Origin: Psococerastis gibbosa
Taxonomy: Eukaryota; Arthropoda; Insecta; Psocodea; Psocidae
Length of the DNA stretch: 64,000 nt
Direction of reading: 5' to 3'
Assembly: GCA_963971405.1 (NCBI GenBank)
Contig: OZ020491.1
Coordinates: 19,214,855 to 19,278,854 of the forward strand
The notes under the pieces were generated by a model. It was not told the DNA's origin, ran no database searches, and was given only the letters and a program-made list of their open reading frames with translations. The translations under genes and the position numbers were made by a program. Positions 1 through 11,975 of this stretch are shown here, one piece after another. How positions within the stretch are numbered: position 1 is the first letter of the stretch; every line of letters starts with the position of its first letter.

Positions 1-89
1 TTATCAACACGTTTCAAGCGATAGTGGGACCGGGCTTTAATTACCGCAGCAAGCCGCTAATAGTGCTGCGCTGACTCTAAGCCCTGCAG

Positions 90-419
90 ACCTGTTCGCA
101 GGGCCCAACCGTGGACGTCAAGACCATCATCGCGGACTACCGACAGTCGCACCCCGAGTCGATTCCTCGCCGCGGCCGGCGGATGAAGGGTGCCGTCGCC
201 GACAACATGGTGAGCTCGTCGCGCGGAGTCCTCAGCATGTCCTCGCTCGCCTTCGGCAGTGGTTCGCAGGTCCGCACCGTTGGCTCTACGTCGGGGCCCG
301 AGGAGTCTTCGAGACCCTCGAGTGCGGACTCGAGCAGGTCTGAGGCTGTGTCATATAAGGATGTGCTCGTGCAATACGCGAAGATGAATAACACGAAACC
401 ACCTCCTCCTTATCCAGAG
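90..419 (+). CDS. MYND gene, first visible exon
   Basis: Ser-rich exon with basic RRGRRMKG near its start, ending in a PPPPYPE proline segment right before GTGAGT. Higher GC than the flanking intron. The acceptor is either CTGCAG at 84-89 or CGCAG ending at 101; both keep the frame. Confidence 0.75.
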
Positions 420-3400
420 GTGAGTTTTTGAGTGGGGCTCATGGATGTCTGCATTGTTGACTTTTAGGGACGGCGACCAATGCTCGACCGGCGGAAACTT
501 CGCAACTTATCATTTTATGACCCCCTGAGCCTAAAATCACCCCCGTTCAAAACAGGAAACACAGTAACTTCGTAGATTTTATCCGATTTTGATGAAACTT
601 GGCACAAAAATACAAATGTTTTGATGAAGTTCGTTAACCAGCTATTTTGTTTCAAGATGGCGGCCGATTAAAAACTTATTATATATCTCAGTTAGCATTG
701 GTCGTAGACGGATGGGATTAAAAAGTGACTGAAAGCCCGTTGTTTTATCTACGATAGTGGTAATTAACACTACGACAAATCAACAATTTCAAGATGGCGA
801 CCAGTCAACGTGAAAATGATGTGATACGTGCACATAAGTTCATTCGCCTGCAAAGTGCTGTAAAAAGAGGATTCAGACTGCCTTGTACTAACTTTTTTTT
901 TTTTTTTTTTAATTTCGGGGGGTTTTCATTGATTTGTGAAGTTTCACTAGGCTAGGTACTGTCGCGTCCCAAGCACACGTACCCATTTTGCATTTGATAT
1001 TTATTATGGCTTTTGCGTTATGTGTCTCATGTTGTTCTTGTCTAGTTAACATAGCGTTTTTCTATTGTACCGGAAATATATTGCAAAATAATCTGAAAAA
1101 AATAATTTTAGGAAAACACATTCAGGTAGGCTAGATTTTTTTATAAATCATACCTATTGTTGAAATTCCAATATACTGTGTATGCATACACTAAAGGCTT
1201 ATTGTACTTGATGTACAGGCACGTCTTTAAACAGGAAACACTGTAATTTGTGAAAGAAGTAAATAATTTTAACTTTAATTTGCGTGAATTTTCCCAAATT
1301 TCTTCAATAAATAATTTTTTGCACAGAACCAAATTTTTTTTTGGGAAAGCAACCTGTTTGGTTTTGTTACTCTATTGAACACCTAAAACATACCTGAAGG
1401 TAGAAATCATCGATAGAAAGGTTCCACTGAAAAATTATTTTTTAGTCATTTTTCATGAAAATTGAGTTATTTTTATTTTTTTACCCCCAGAAGCAAACTA
1501 TCAAGGGGCAAGCCAACATGACTACAATATAATATGTGAATTTAAAAGAAATCGTTGGAGCCGTTTTTGAGAAATAATTTTTTTAGGCGTTTTTTTTATT
1601 TAGTTTTTTGATAATAAAACCCCCCAAAATAAAAAATAAAATGGTCTCGAGGTATCATTTTTGTTAACCTACATGCTAAATTTCATTAAACCGAATATTT
1701 TAGCTGCCCCCAAAATTTGGTAAATCTGCTGTAAGTTAATTTATTGAGCTCTGATCGATACTACAAACATAAATAGTAAATATTTATTCTATGACATAAT
1801 TATGTCCCCCCCCCCCAAAAAAAAAACAAATGGGCAGGATCCGTCCCTGCTTATGCATCAGTGAGCTATGTACCAGTTGCCGCGACCGAGTGTTAACAAA
1901 CATTTACATATATAGTTTTATAATTTATAAATCCTATCATTGTAGAATGGAATGAGGTTCTGTAGGGACAGTTTTGGTCCCTAGGTTCGCTGACGACAAA
2001 CCGATATCCATATTATTCAAAATGGCCGCTGTTTGCATGTGAAAACTAAGCTCTTAGCATTTAATTAATTCTTTTAATATTTTTTATAATATTTTTACTA
2101 TGCCTGGACCTTATTTTGCTGCATATAATTTAATATATATATATTCTCCATGATTTATTGAAAAATATCACTTAAAAATAATACGTAATTAAAAATAATT
2201 TTAAAATAGTATTGAGGCTAATGGAAAAATCAACGCTTTTATGTCATTGCAACTGGTCCTGCCGTCTACAAAATGACGTCACAAATGAACCTCATTGGTA
2301 CAATGTACTGTTTTGTACAATTAAAATACATTATTAGAAAAAAAAAACTAATTTGGGCACATTGAATTTTTTGCTCACAGGTGACGCTACATCCAGTCAT
2401 GCCTGGGGCTAGTCAATCACCGCCGCCGCACACCTCCCTCCTGCACGGCATCCTCACCAAGACTGGCACCCCCGCGGCTACCTCCTCCGGCGGGAAGCCC
2501 ACCACCTTTTCCCCCACCCTCGCGCGGCTGCTCACCACCCCCGACCGGCCTTCCACCACCACGACCATCACGACTGCTGTTCGTGGAACTGCCGGCACTT
2601 CCTCCTCTAGTTCCACAGGCCCTGTGTCTATTTCAGAGCTTCTCTCGTCGTCTAGGGTGAGTTTAGATTCTATGGGGCCAGGAGGGTCATGGCCCTAGGG
2701 CCCCCACAAAAAGCCGCACAATACAAAATCGTAATAGACATAATAAAAGAACAAACTAAAGAAAATAAATAAACTTGCCGAAATTGAAACGTGCCATGGC
2801 ATTAATGATTAATCGCCTTACTCGAGTTTATTCTATTTTGCATCCTGAGTCTCTATTTTATAAATGATAGTGGAATATTCGTGTAAGGATATAAGACTTT
2901 TCGGCCTGAGAAAGGGCCCTCACACAATTTTGGCCCAGGGGTCCCCACAAGGCCAAACCCGGCACTGGCTGTAATGTAGTTTTCCACCTCTTTTTGTCTT
3001 TGAGGATTTGGAGCCATTCCCATTCTATTGATTTTACCCATTTAGTCCGATTTGGCAAAGCAAAACTGCTATCAGGAGCGCACGGGACAACGAGGTTGCC
3101 CAGGGGCAGTCTATAAAACACTTTGTCCACCTTTCTACCACTTATCACGAAACGAAACCCCCCTCTCCAGTTTTACCTCTGTACTCGGCAAAAGAGCCGC
3201 ATGGCCATCTGAGCCTATAATTTAGTCACTGGACCAGCTTATGGATACACTCTGCTTCTTGTTGGAATGTCGCTTGCAGCAAATTTTCAAAGGGTCTAAT
3301 ATCAACACTATGCAATGTGCATCCTGTTGCGGCTATGTTCGTTGGTCTGTATGACCGTGTACCTGATAGACTTTGCCAGAAACCTGTCCGACAAACACAT

Positions 3401-6400
3401 GCTAATGTGAATGTGATGGGAGCTGGCAAGTTTGGGGGACGTTAGGTTAGTGTATACGATATCTGGACTAAAGTGAAGCAAAAACAGGAATTAGTCCAGG
3501 AGCTGGCACAGCTACAGCTAAGTCGGGGTTTCCACATACGTCAATGGTCAATGAGAAATATGAAATTGACGTTTTAGCAGACATTAAAGACACACTAAAA
3601 ATGTCTGCTACCACGTCAAAACCATATTTCTCATTGACCATTGACGTATGTGGAAACCCCGCCTAAGGTAAGTTGTAACCAGACCAGAGATATAATGTGT
3701 AACCTCAGGTTACCAAAGAAGAGGCGAACCGGTTTGTTGATAATTGAAATGGCTTCAGTAAGGGCTTCCTTAAAAAAAGACATTAAGTGTCAGCCCATCA
3801 TTCAATATAAATAATTTCCTAATGCTGTGCCCTGACTATGCTATGTGGCTTACCATATGGCATGTGGCTTTGTGTATTGTGGACGTGCTTTCGGCATGAA
3901 ATGGTAAAGCCACATGGCACGCAGCTTAAAAAGGGGCCTATTGGTGCATTAGTGCAACATTTGTCTGTAGCTCAAATTATTTTACATGGAGTTTGCTGTC
4001 ACTATTTTCTGCTAATAGTCTGAATGTTTTCTTTTATTTGCAGAAGAGAAACGAACTGACAATAACGCCTGTTTGTAATACAAAGCCTGCCAAAGTGAAG
4101 GATGAAGCTGTCTCAGGATCGGTAAGTTCAACAGTTTATAAAATAGAGCTGGCCTTTCAAGTACCATCCAGATGAATGGATGACCAAGTCACCATATTCA
4201 GCTCATGGCATGCTTTTTCATAAATAATTCGTCTAAGCCTGAGTTATTATTAAAGATCCATTGGTAAAAGTTAATGGCAATGGTGTAGTATTATTTAACA
4301 AAGGGCCGTGGTCGAGTGGTTAGTGAGCTTACATTTCAATCAGGAGAACGATACTTCGAATCCTCAGGGGGATCGGATTTTCTCAATAGTTCAGAGAAGA
4401 ATACAAGAGCAATGTGTCAACCATCAGAAACCATCAGCCTGATTATGGGAGTAGCGCCCACTCCCGAAACGTCACCCTGACAATGGGCTCCACCCTAAAC
4501 TAGTGACTCTAGTGATTATTAACACAGCAGGCAATGTAAGCCCAACTAACCCTTGGTTACATAATTATTAAGGCAGAGGAAATCAGAGATTCTCCCATTT
4601 TAAATAAATTGCATTGTAAGTACGGTATGCTAGCTTACACAGGCGTTCGATTCTGTGTGCTGAATTCTGATGAAAACCCTAATCCCAGGTAACCAATACA
4701 TGTAACTTATAGCGGCGTGGTCTCATTCAGACTGTACCACCAGACCCACCAGGCGATTGCAGTACCGACAGTGATAGTGATACTGATATTGACAGGTAGC
4801 AGACATTGAAGACAGTCTAAAAATATCTGTTACCACGTCAATATCAGTATCACTATCACTATCGAGGTCGGTGGACTTTGCGCCTTAGGTTTTGGTATGG
4901 AGGGGAAAGTGGAGCAAGGGGTGACCTATCCCAGCATAAAGAACAACCTTAGGTAGGGTCTAGGCCTGGAGCCGTGTCGAAGCTCTCATGCCCACTGCAC
5001 AATTTCGCATGTGATGGTCGACAACAAGCCAATGGGCTTCGGCTAGGCTTCGGCGTCAAGGTGGTAGCGTGTGAGCCTCTACACCATGACGTCGGACGTG
5101 ACCTAACTCGACACAGTGCTAAGTACTGAAGAGGTCTTCATTAACTTGTATGTATTTTATTTAAAAAGAAATTATTTTGCACATGGGGCGCGATAAGTCC
5201 GAATCAAATTCAGTATTAAAATGACTTGGTGGGAAATGGCATCTCCCTGTTTACTTACTTTTACTTTTACCGCGCCTTATCCTCATGGAGGGTCGGCGGC
5301 ACGACAGCAGCGTTTCCACACAGTCCTATTCTGTGCGTCCTCGGTGGAGAGCCCCAAACTTCTCATATCCCCGGTGTTCTTTCTTTCCAGTGTAACTCTC
5401 GGCCTCCCTGGTGATCTTCTTCCTTGTCTCTCCCGGTTTGTTACTCTTTTCACTAGGTGGTTTTCGTCTCTACGTAGTACGTGCCCCCACCAGTTCAGCC
5501 TCTTTTCTCTGAGTTTCTCCAGTACGTCCCGGGTTCTCATCTCTTGTCTTGTGTCTTGGTTTTTACGTTGGTCTCTCCCTGTTTCTTAGTTCTTATTGCT
5601 TAATTGCATTCAATGCATTGTTTTTTTTATTTGCAGCATGATGACGATGACGGCGATAGAAGACTGGTCATTGACGAGGGGTTCGAGGGCGATGTCACAA
5701 ACGACGACGCCGAAATCGATCCTCCGGACGCAGTGCCTGAATGCCAGGGTTGCCACCTTAAACCTGCACTTTTTGTCTGCGCAGGCTGCGGCAATCAGTG
5801 GTACTGTAGCCGAGAATGTCAGGTAATTTTTTTTTCCTCCCGAAGTAGTGCTGTCGACTGCAGGGATGTGATTACGAATGGGAAAATCTGCAGGCGTTGG
5901 AGGAATACAAAGTGATAAGTTTTCCCTTGGGTCTAACTTACCCTGAGTTTAAGTGCGCTTAGGCACTTGTCACTTTTCCCGTCGAATGTGATTAAAAAGA
6001 GTCTGCTACAAGCCGCCTTAGGTGGCTATTCCACCGACCAGTTTGATTCACATGTGAAGCTGTGAATTTTGTCATTGACGTTTGTTTTGTTTTAATGAGA
6101 CTATTATATGTAGATACTTAACTTATCCAAGTTATAATATTATTAATGTTGTCTGCTACCACTTACTTAATTAACACAACTTAATTTATAATAGGTAAGT
6201 TAAGTATCTACATAATAGTCTCCTTAAAACAAAACAAACGTCAATGACAAAATTCACAGCTTCACAAGTGAAGCAAATTGGCCGGTGGAATAGCCGCCTT
6301 AGCAACAAAGAACAAAGTGGTTAGATGTCGTACTTGTCTACTGCAGCATTATTCCTAAAATAGATATTCCAACATATGTATATGGTCCAGTTGCTAGAGA

Positions 6401-6691
6401 AATAGACAGTGAAATTGAAGGTCCCGGGTTCCGAGACTCGACATTACCGCCAAGTATGGGCCCATCCTTCCACCGGAATGGTGAAGCGCAGCTGCTGGGC
6501 ATGTCCCTGACCACAACATCCCAAATAGAGCAGTGGTCAAGAGAGAGGATCCTCTATTAGACCTAAGGCCTGGACGCTGATTGGGTTGTCGTGCTACTGT
6601 GTGTTTTCTTTTCTTTTTTAGATGTTCAATCTTTTTATTTCTGTTGTAGGTATCCGCTTGGGATGAGCATTCTGAAGTTTGTTCGGGTTAG
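90..6691 (+). CDS. MYND zinc-finger protein gene, 3' part (five exons)
   Basis: Five exons join in one frame, all phase 0: about 90-419 (acceptor CTGCAG, or a later CGCAG ending at 101), 2381-2656, 4044-4121, 5637-5822 and 6650-6691, with a TAG stop at 6689-6691. Donors are GTGAGT, GTGAGT, GTAAGT and GTAATT. The visible product is Ser/Thr/Pro-rich and probably disordered: a PPPPYP segment ends exon 1, Ser/Thr/Pro-rich runs fill exon 2, and an acidic HDDDDGD stretch opens exon 4. It ends in a MYND-type zinc finger: CQGC, CAGC, WYCSREC, then W..H...C supplied by exon 5. MYND fingers usually bind proline-rich peptides and sit in transcription or chromatin adaptors, so a nuclear role is inference. 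The start lies left of the window. An in-frame TAA at 78-80 means an intron must precede exon 1. I do not recognise the specific orthologue. Confidence 0.82.
420..2380. other. MYND gene intron, AT-rich
   Basis: Low-GC intron with a T run near 893-910 and a C run near 1805. Two phrases of the type TTCAAGATGGCG at about 653 and 792 suggest an old dispersed repeat. The only clear element is the TIR transposon at 1951-2296. Confidence 0.6.
1951..2296. mobile_element. Short non-autonomous TIR transposon, family C copy 1
   Basis: About 346 bp starting AATGAGGTTC and ending with its inverted complement GAACCTCATT. No coding capacity. The same sequence recurs at 55295-55630 and, 5'-truncated, at 33040-33318. 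The interior is AT-rich and contains AAAATGGCCGC and a CTAATTAATTC-like stretch in all copies. Superfamily not determined. Confidence 0.75.
2381..2656 (+). CDS. MYND gene exon 2 (Ser/Thr/Pro-rich)
   Basis: GC-rich exon after TTGCTCACAG, ending AGG before GTGAGT. It encodes a low-complexity region with Thr and Ser runs (STTTTITT, TSSSSSTG) and no folded domain that I can see. Confidence 0.78.
3525..3664. mobile_element. Variable-arm palindrome, copy 1
   Basis: Hairpin with ends GGGGTTTCCA / TGGAAACCCC. The arms pair through ACATACGTCAATGGTCAATG and onward, and the centre carries TAGCAGACAT / ATGTCTGCTACCACGTC. Lies in MYND intron 2. No ORF. Confidence 0.82.
4044..4121 (+). CDS. MYND gene exon 3
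   Basis: 26-codon exon between TTATTTGCAG and GTAAGT, phase 0 at both ends. Lys- and Val-rich, no recognised motif. Confidence 0.7.
4303..4565 (+). mobile_element. tRNA-derived SINE (family A)
   Basis: Starts with a tRNA-like head: A-box-like TGGTCGAGTGG at about 4310-4320 and B-box-like ATACTTCGAATCC at about 4351-4363, a spacing typical of pol III promoters. A tRNA-unrelated body follows. It cannot fold as a complete tRNA and lacks a matched acceptor stem, so it is not called a tRNA gene. Confidence 0.6.
4758..4886. mobile_element. Variable-arm palindrome, copy 2
   Basis: Arms pair through GATAGTGATACTGATATTGAC and its complement at 4838-4863. The inner box GGTAGCAGACAT and the right end GAGGTCGGTGGACTTTGCGCC match the family, but the left tip is decayed. 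Confidence 0.7.
5050..5152. repeat. Half copy of palindromic family F
   Basis: GGTGGTAGCG, GAGCCTCTACA and GAAGAGGTCTTCATT line up with the right arm of the hairpin at 54107-54375. The left arm is missing. Confidence 0.45.
5283..5545 (-). mobile_element. Non-LTR retrotransposon relic: RT C-terminal end
   Basis: On the minus strand an open 85-codon segment reads as the C-terminal tail of a LINE reverse transcriptase. It has NWWGHVLRRDE, RRSPGRPRVTLE and, near the end, an NRTVWKRCCRAADPP-like tail. Only the 3' end survives, as usual for 5'-truncated LINE copies. The piece at 38300-38430 on the plus strand ends in nearly the same tail and is the same family. The opposite-strand ORF here is an artefact. 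Confidence 0.7.
5637..5822 (+). CDS. MYND gene exon 4 (first part of the zinc finger)
   Basis: Acidic N-terminal stretch, then three of the four cysteine pairs of the MYND finger: CQGC, CAGC and YCSREC. Bounded by TTTATTTGCAG and GTAATT. Confidence 0.85.
5951..6003. repeat. Remnant arm of a variable-arm palindrome
   Basis: CACTTTTCCCGTCGAATGTG followed by ATTAAAAAGAGTCTGCTAC matches the arm of the copy at 14513-14704. The partner arm is absent. It abuts the copy starting at 6018. Confidence 0.55.
6018..6300. mobile_element. Variable-arm palindrome, copy 3
   Basis: Long hairpin with tips GGTGGCTATTCCACCGACC and GGTGGAATAGCCGCC. The arm segment (CATGTGAAGCTGTGAATTTT, GACGTTTGTTTTGTTTT) is specific to this copy. 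The inner part shares GATACTTAACTTA, TAATAGTCTCCTTAAA and GTCTGCTACCAC with the long members at 14513, 34062 and 59641. Lies in the last MYND intron. Confidence 0.82.
6650..6691 (+). CDS. MYND gene last exon
   Basis: 13 codons plus TAG after CTGTTGTAG. They supply the last ligands of the finger (W..H....C), which is why this tiny exon is accepted. A possible weaker donor (GTTAGA at 6687) would bypass the stop; see the exon-like ORF at 14098. Confidence 0.78.
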   Translation, partial: VSAWDEHSEVCSG

Positions 6692-7124
6692 ACAGTACTG
6701 AGAATTGACATTACCCTGTGCCTTCCTAACAGAATCAACTTAAGTCTCATAGCCTGCCAGGCCAAAGGTTAGTCTCAAATAGCGTTACTGTCACCGACCG
6801 CGCTTTGTAGAAACCAACATCACGGCGAGGGTCAGCTCAACAGGTGGAAGGAATACGAAAGAACTCGGAAAGCCATTGAAAAGACAATGCATAGCCTAAT
6901 TCCAGTGGGTTCTAGCGTATCCATTCATAGTTTTTTTTATTTTAATTTTTTTTAATTTTTTTAAACAAACAATATGGCGGTTATTTTCAAGCTGAGATTA
7001 ATTAATTTGAAAAAAATGTTTTGTTGGACATTTGTGGTGCGAATTTGACTGTTCAATGGGGAACTATTTCTTTTCACGAAATTAGCATATCAGCCATGTT
7101 GTTTTTCATAGATTTGGAATCTGT

Positions 7125-7645
7125 CTAAAAATGTCCGGAAAGTAATGTCCCTGATTTTTTTTACAAGATTTATTGAACAAGTACTACAACTTAATATTAT
7201 TGAAAATAAGACCCTTTCGCTTCAATACATTTTTGCCAACGTGATTGCTATCCCTGGAACTCCTCTGCCGGAATACTGTTCAGTAAGGTCGTCGTAGTAT
7301 CTTGGACGTTCTCCAAGGTACCCAGATGATGTCCTTTGAGCTCCCTTTTCAGTCGAGGAAATAAAAGGAAGTCCGCTGAGGCCAAGTCTGGACTGTAGGG
7401 TAGCTGGAGAATCGTTTTGACATCAATCCGAGTCAAGTAGGAGGTGACAACAAAAGCTGTGTGAGACGGCGCATTGTAATGATGCAGTTTCCATGACGCT
7501 TGGGTCTCTTTTCAGCCCTTGGAGCACTTCATTATAAAATTTAGCTTTGGCAGTCTGGCTATGGGGTAAAAACTCGTGGTGTACAATCCCCTTAAAATTA
7601 ACATAGGCTCAATAATTAGGCTCATTACTTTCCGGACAAACCCTG
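7125..7645 (-). mobile_element. Mariner transposon relic, internally deleted
   Basis: Inverted ends share GTCCGGAAAGTAATG (left at 7133, right inverted at 7623-7637). The right end continues to a CAGGGT-type tip next to TA, as expected for Tc1/mariner. Minus-strand fragments read as the C-terminal half of a mariner transposase: VHHEFLP, KFYNEVL, then PYSPDLASADFLLFPRLK and the IPAEEF tail. In this family the last catalytic Asp lies in the PYSPDLAPxDY block, here ASADF. Frameshifts and loss of the N-terminal half make it dead. Confidence 0.8.
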
Positions 7646-8981
7646 TATGGTATATCACTGAAAAGTTGTCTTTGGAGCAAACGCCTAGATGATGTTGTAA
7701 CTGCCTTGACCGGTTGGTTTATAATGAGGGTCGAACTTAGTAATTATTTACATGCTCAGTTTAGGTAATATGATGTTGAATATACAACTAGGTTTTCTAT
7801 TGTTTGCGAAAAAAAGCATAATAGTCAGCTAGTTGGTCTAAGTGTTAGTGCCATGGGATCTGAAAATAATTTCCATTCAATTTTACTAAGTCAGACACAC
7901 TGGTGTCTCAGTCAACATTTGGTGGGAAATTTTTGATAATATAGTAAGTATTTTTCCTACCCAACTAGAGAGCGATTGAGAAGAATATAATATGGATAAG
8001 TATGTGTATTTACTCTCCAGTCTCCACAGTACCAAGCTTCCTTAATTAGAGCGAGACGCAGAATAAATTAAATTTAAGATGAATCATGAGTTTGTTACAA
8101 CGGATTTTCATTTACTTGCATACTTTAGATTATAATTTTGACAACCTACTATATTTCGTTTAGATTGTCCTTAATTTTTATTGGGAATCTGTGGCATATG
8201 CAGGGAATATATATAACCGATAAAACATGTTTATGATGTGACTGGATAATTGATATATTGTAAAAATATGTAAAAATTTAAAATATTATTTAATTTTTAA
8301 GGAAACGTATTATTAGAGATGCGTCTCGAGTAATTGGTTTGCTGTGATTGGTGGTTGTTGGTAATGAGGAAAAATACTTTTAATTAGAAAATGCAGTGGA
8401 TTTCTTCCTAGTCCGTTTCTTTAAGGACTTACATGAGTGGGATACTTGGTTCGACCTGGTCAGAAGTGTTCATTGTGTTTTTAGGTTAAGTTGTGTAATT
8501 AATTTGTATAAGCTATTCTTTTTCTATTCGATTGTATTGTTCCTATGCAATGATTAAGAATGGGTTCTGCTTGAATTCTGAAAGGTATACTGTAGTCTAT
8601 TGTGTGTCAACAGTTAACCTCATTTCTCCAGGGACTAGCCGATTTTTTTAATTGTATTTGATCCCATCTCCTAGTTTTCCCGCCATCGACTATACTGAGC
8701 TTATGAGTAGGCATGATATATTCTATTTTATAATCGTTGAACTTAACCAAGTCCAGATTGTAGTAGCTGTACTGTTCGTAATTTTCATATACCTTTTTGA
8801 GACAGGAGTCCGTTACCAATGCAAAATGGGCCGAGGTTAACTTATCACACGGGCGAGCTACCATGTTGGCTCCCTGAAAATAATTTGGAATAGGCCTAGT
8901 ACCATAAAGGTTATTTATTATCTTGGCTCGTGGTATTTGCTGATAGAAGGCGAATGATATCGCAATTTTTGTGCGATTTTA
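7646..8981. other. Intergenic, no gene recognised
   Basis: AT-rich DNA. An 85-codon minus-strand ORF at 8607-8864 has no start context, splice sites or motif I recognise. Nothing else stands out. Confidence 0.5.
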
Positions 8982-9421
8982 TTATCGTCACCCTAAAGTC
9001 AGAAAAAGTCAGAAGGGCATAACCAACATTTTTTTAAGATTGAGTTATGATCAGATTTAGTGACCTTGTAATGTCAGCTCTTTACCTACCGGAAAAAATT
9101 CAATCTTGAAAAATAAGGCTGAAATTTTCGATTATGAGGGCGTGTCTGACTGTGCTTAGAAAACTAAACCTACACAGAAACGCAATTATTCCAAAATGTT
9201 GTTAGGTACCGAAATTAGAGGATATGGAAAAAACTGGGTTAGGTTCGAATCCCGCCAAGCCCAGTTTTTTCCATATCCTCTAATTTCGGCTATAACGAGG
9301 AGGTTACCTCTTCAACCAAAGTTAATTTAAGTCAGTGTTATATATACCCTATAATACTACAATGTATTGAACAAAATGTTGTTTTTGATGGTACGCCCTT
9401 CTGACTTTAGGGTGACGATAA
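8982..9421. mobile_element. Foldback element with a second hairpin inside
   Basis: Outer inverted ends: TATCGTCACCCTAAAGTCAG at the left and its complement at 9400-9420. Inside, 9209-9289 is a separate near-perfect hairpin (CCGAAATTAGAGGATATGG, then AAAAAACTGGG) whose loop contains GGTTCGAATCCCGCC, a tRNA T-arm / B-box-like string. Confidence 0.75.
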
Positions 9422-9944
9422 ATGTTATATCTGTTTTGATTTTACTCTAATTAAATGTTAATTTAATCGCAACAATAGGCGTAGGCATTTTTATTTATTT
9501 ATTGATTATTTCATATACAACTGTTTTTAAATTAATTTTACTGTGCACGTATTTGTCGCACTCCCTTAATTTTTCTTAAGACAATATTTTGGCTCTATTA
9601 GGTACATGTAAACTACCACAATCTGGGCAGTCCCTGTGGTCTTCAGTGAAAAACCAGAACCCTATTCTTAATGAAACTAGTATTGAGTCAGGGGTGGTGA
9701 ATTGCTGGGTTCTTTCGCACATAATCGGTAGGTCTGTAAATGGAGCAGGGTAAAGAAGTATTGAGACAGATAAGTTTCTCTCGGTTTGTAAGGCTTTCGA
9801 TACACTACTGCGTTATTGAAATTTAAGGATGGTCAGCACGGCCCTTCAACTATATGTTTTCTTATGGTATGTGGAAATCAACGGTATGTAAAAATAAACC
9901 CCGGTATTATGTTAATCTCAAATCGCTGGTGGCGCATCCGAGTA

Positions 9945-10235
9945 GGCCAACTATACATTTGCTCTTGCTCCCGAGGCGGCCATGTTGATATCGGTCTGAA
10001 ATCCATCTAGGTTAATATCATCCCGGGGCTGTAGACCGTTATCAATATGGCGGCTACTGGGCCTGCACAAGATAAGTACGCAATTTCGCTGAGTGAAGGG
10101 CGTACACAAGCAAAGTACAGATTTTTGACCGGGTCCAGGTATCCGTTCTGCTATGCTGCAATGTTTAAGACTTATCTCTGATAGTTGACTTATGGTTAAT
10201 TGGAGCCCCGTAAGGGATATTATAGCTCCTGCCAT
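9945..10235. repeat. Dispersed repeat family H, copy 1
   Basis: Shares GACCGTTATCAATATGGCGG, CCCGGGGCTGTAGACC and GGTCCAGGTATCCGTTCTGC (on one strand or the other) with 21600-21790 and 58190-58475. No coding potential. Confidence 0.6.
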
Positions 10236-11699
10236 TCCAGTTAATATACATGGTTAATATATATGTATAGCAGCATCTTTCAGATTGAACTTGCCGTAAG
10301 ATAACCTAGAGTTGGTGGGAGAAGAGCCACTCTTACCTACTTAAAATATGATATAGCGTCAGCTCAGCGAGAGAATCTTTTGAAGTTGACTCTGTGCTTT
10401 TGCACCAATAATTCGTTGATTCCAATGGATGTATATATAATATGCAATATTATATAGAAATATGTCGTATCGGCTCTGTTCACCAGTTTTCCCAGAAACT
10501 AAGCATAGGCATGCAGGACGATGAAGCTCCAATGCCTAATAAAATCTAAACAAAGTGTATAATTCACATTATACTTTTTATCAAATTGTTTTATAACGAA
10601 TGGCACTTTGTGGCAATTTGCTTTTTTTTCTAATGATAATCAGCTTCTAATTTTTGTATTCTTTTTGTTCACATAGGCCCAGTTTGTGCTGTTACCTATT
10701 TCTGCAGATCTTATTGTAGCTATTCCAATATTACGAGTTAGGTTAGTTTGCACCCGTAATTTCTTAACGCAGTTGTGTTCGTTGTCGCTATTGTTAAAAT
10801 AATTAGACTGTCGATCTCAAATTTCTTAATTAGCGACATTTTTCTTTTTTACTATTTTCTATTGTTTGTGTTAACCATAAATTATTATATACGACTCACA
10901 GTTTTTTTGACGTTTTGTTGGTATCTAAACAATGGGACAGTTACCATGTTTCTGTTCAGTTACCATTTTTGGGAAGTGGGCGTTTTACATTTATTTACGT
11001 TTATTAGGGGTATTCATGAAGATGGATTTAATATTTAAAAGCATGAAATATTGGCCGTTCACATGGCCATGATGACAGGCTACATTATTCAGTAGACACT
11101 GTTAGTTGTAAACACTCATATTTGCCCTTTATTAATAGGATTTGGCCTTAATATTGCTTAAAAGGAAAAAACGTGTTTTTTCATGAAAAGAAATTATAAC
11201 AAATGTTACTTAATTTAAGGCATACCTTAAGTTCTTTTCATTTAAAGATTTTAACAGGTCTGGAACGTGATTACCCCAAATATTCTGTTTATAGTAAATT
11301 TGATATGAGATCAGAGAAGTACCGTATAGGTAATTTGCTGCACTTCGACTTGGTGGGTTTTTAATTCGCCTCGCATTATGAAGAAATCGTAATAATTATT
11401 TTTATCTTGCTCACCAAATAATTATTAATAGGTGCCCCCGTATCCCAATAACTATAATAATTTAATTGATCTTATATATTGAAATGTGTTTATTCCTTCT
11501 ATACTATGAGCAGCCAGCATATTATTAAACAAGGGCGTTACGGAACGCCCCTCGACTGTTAAAAGTATTTAGAGGGATGGTTTGGACCATTGTCTGTACA
11601 ATTCATGTTCAAAGAAAAATAAAATATGTTGTAAATTTCCAGTATAGCGTGATATTTTTCTTTACAATCACTTGTAAACCAGCCCATATTACGTGATCT
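10236..11699. other. Intergenic, no gene recognised
   Basis: Low-GC DNA. The plus-strand ORF at 10775-11038 is a Phe/Ile/Leu-rich reading of AT-rich sequence without motifs and is not called. Confidence 0.5.
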
Positions 11700-11975
11700 A
11701 CCGAGGGCTGATGCAGTCGCAAAATTCAGACTTACTATGGGACACGACTACTTGCAAGCGTACCTTCACCCGATCGGGGTTGTAGACTGGGACACCTGTC
11801 CTCTTTGCAATTCTGAGAGAATGGACGGTCTGCACCTTCAGGATTGCGCAGCCCTCCAACTACCAGGACAGAAACCTTAAGCGTCTTTACCGGGAGGCTC
11901 GTCGGCGAATGGCTGAGATGCCAAGAGCTGGCTGGCATTGGATAAAGTAAAGTAAAGACTGAGTAAAGTAGTAGA
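11700..11975 (+). mobile_element. Non-LTR retrotransposon relic: C-terminal zinc-knuckle end
   Basis: The plus strand reads ADAVAKFRLTMGHDYL, then LHPIGV..W.TCPLCNSE and LHLQDCAAL, then a frameshift and a REARRRMAEM tail. This is the typical C-terminal end of insect I/R1-type LINE proteins, with a CxxC...H...C knuckle. A short (GTAAA)-like tail follows at about 11943-11970. Confidence 0.7.

Noticed and set aside
4303-4380. Possible tRNA gene
   Set aside because: A- and B-box-like strings are present but no acceptor stem or anticodon arm pairs up; read as a SINE head.
5221-5589. 122-codon plus-strand ORF
   Set aside because: Antisense of the LINE RT relic on the minus strand, which has the recognisable motifs.
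8607-8864. 85-codon minus-strand ORF in intergenic DNA
   Set aside because: No recognised motif, splice signals or homologue that I can recall; could be a decayed transposon ORF but unsupported.
10775-11038. 87-codon Phe/Ile/Leu-rich ORF that looks like membrane segments
   Set aside because: A typical chance reading of AT-rich sequence, with no conserved residues or context.
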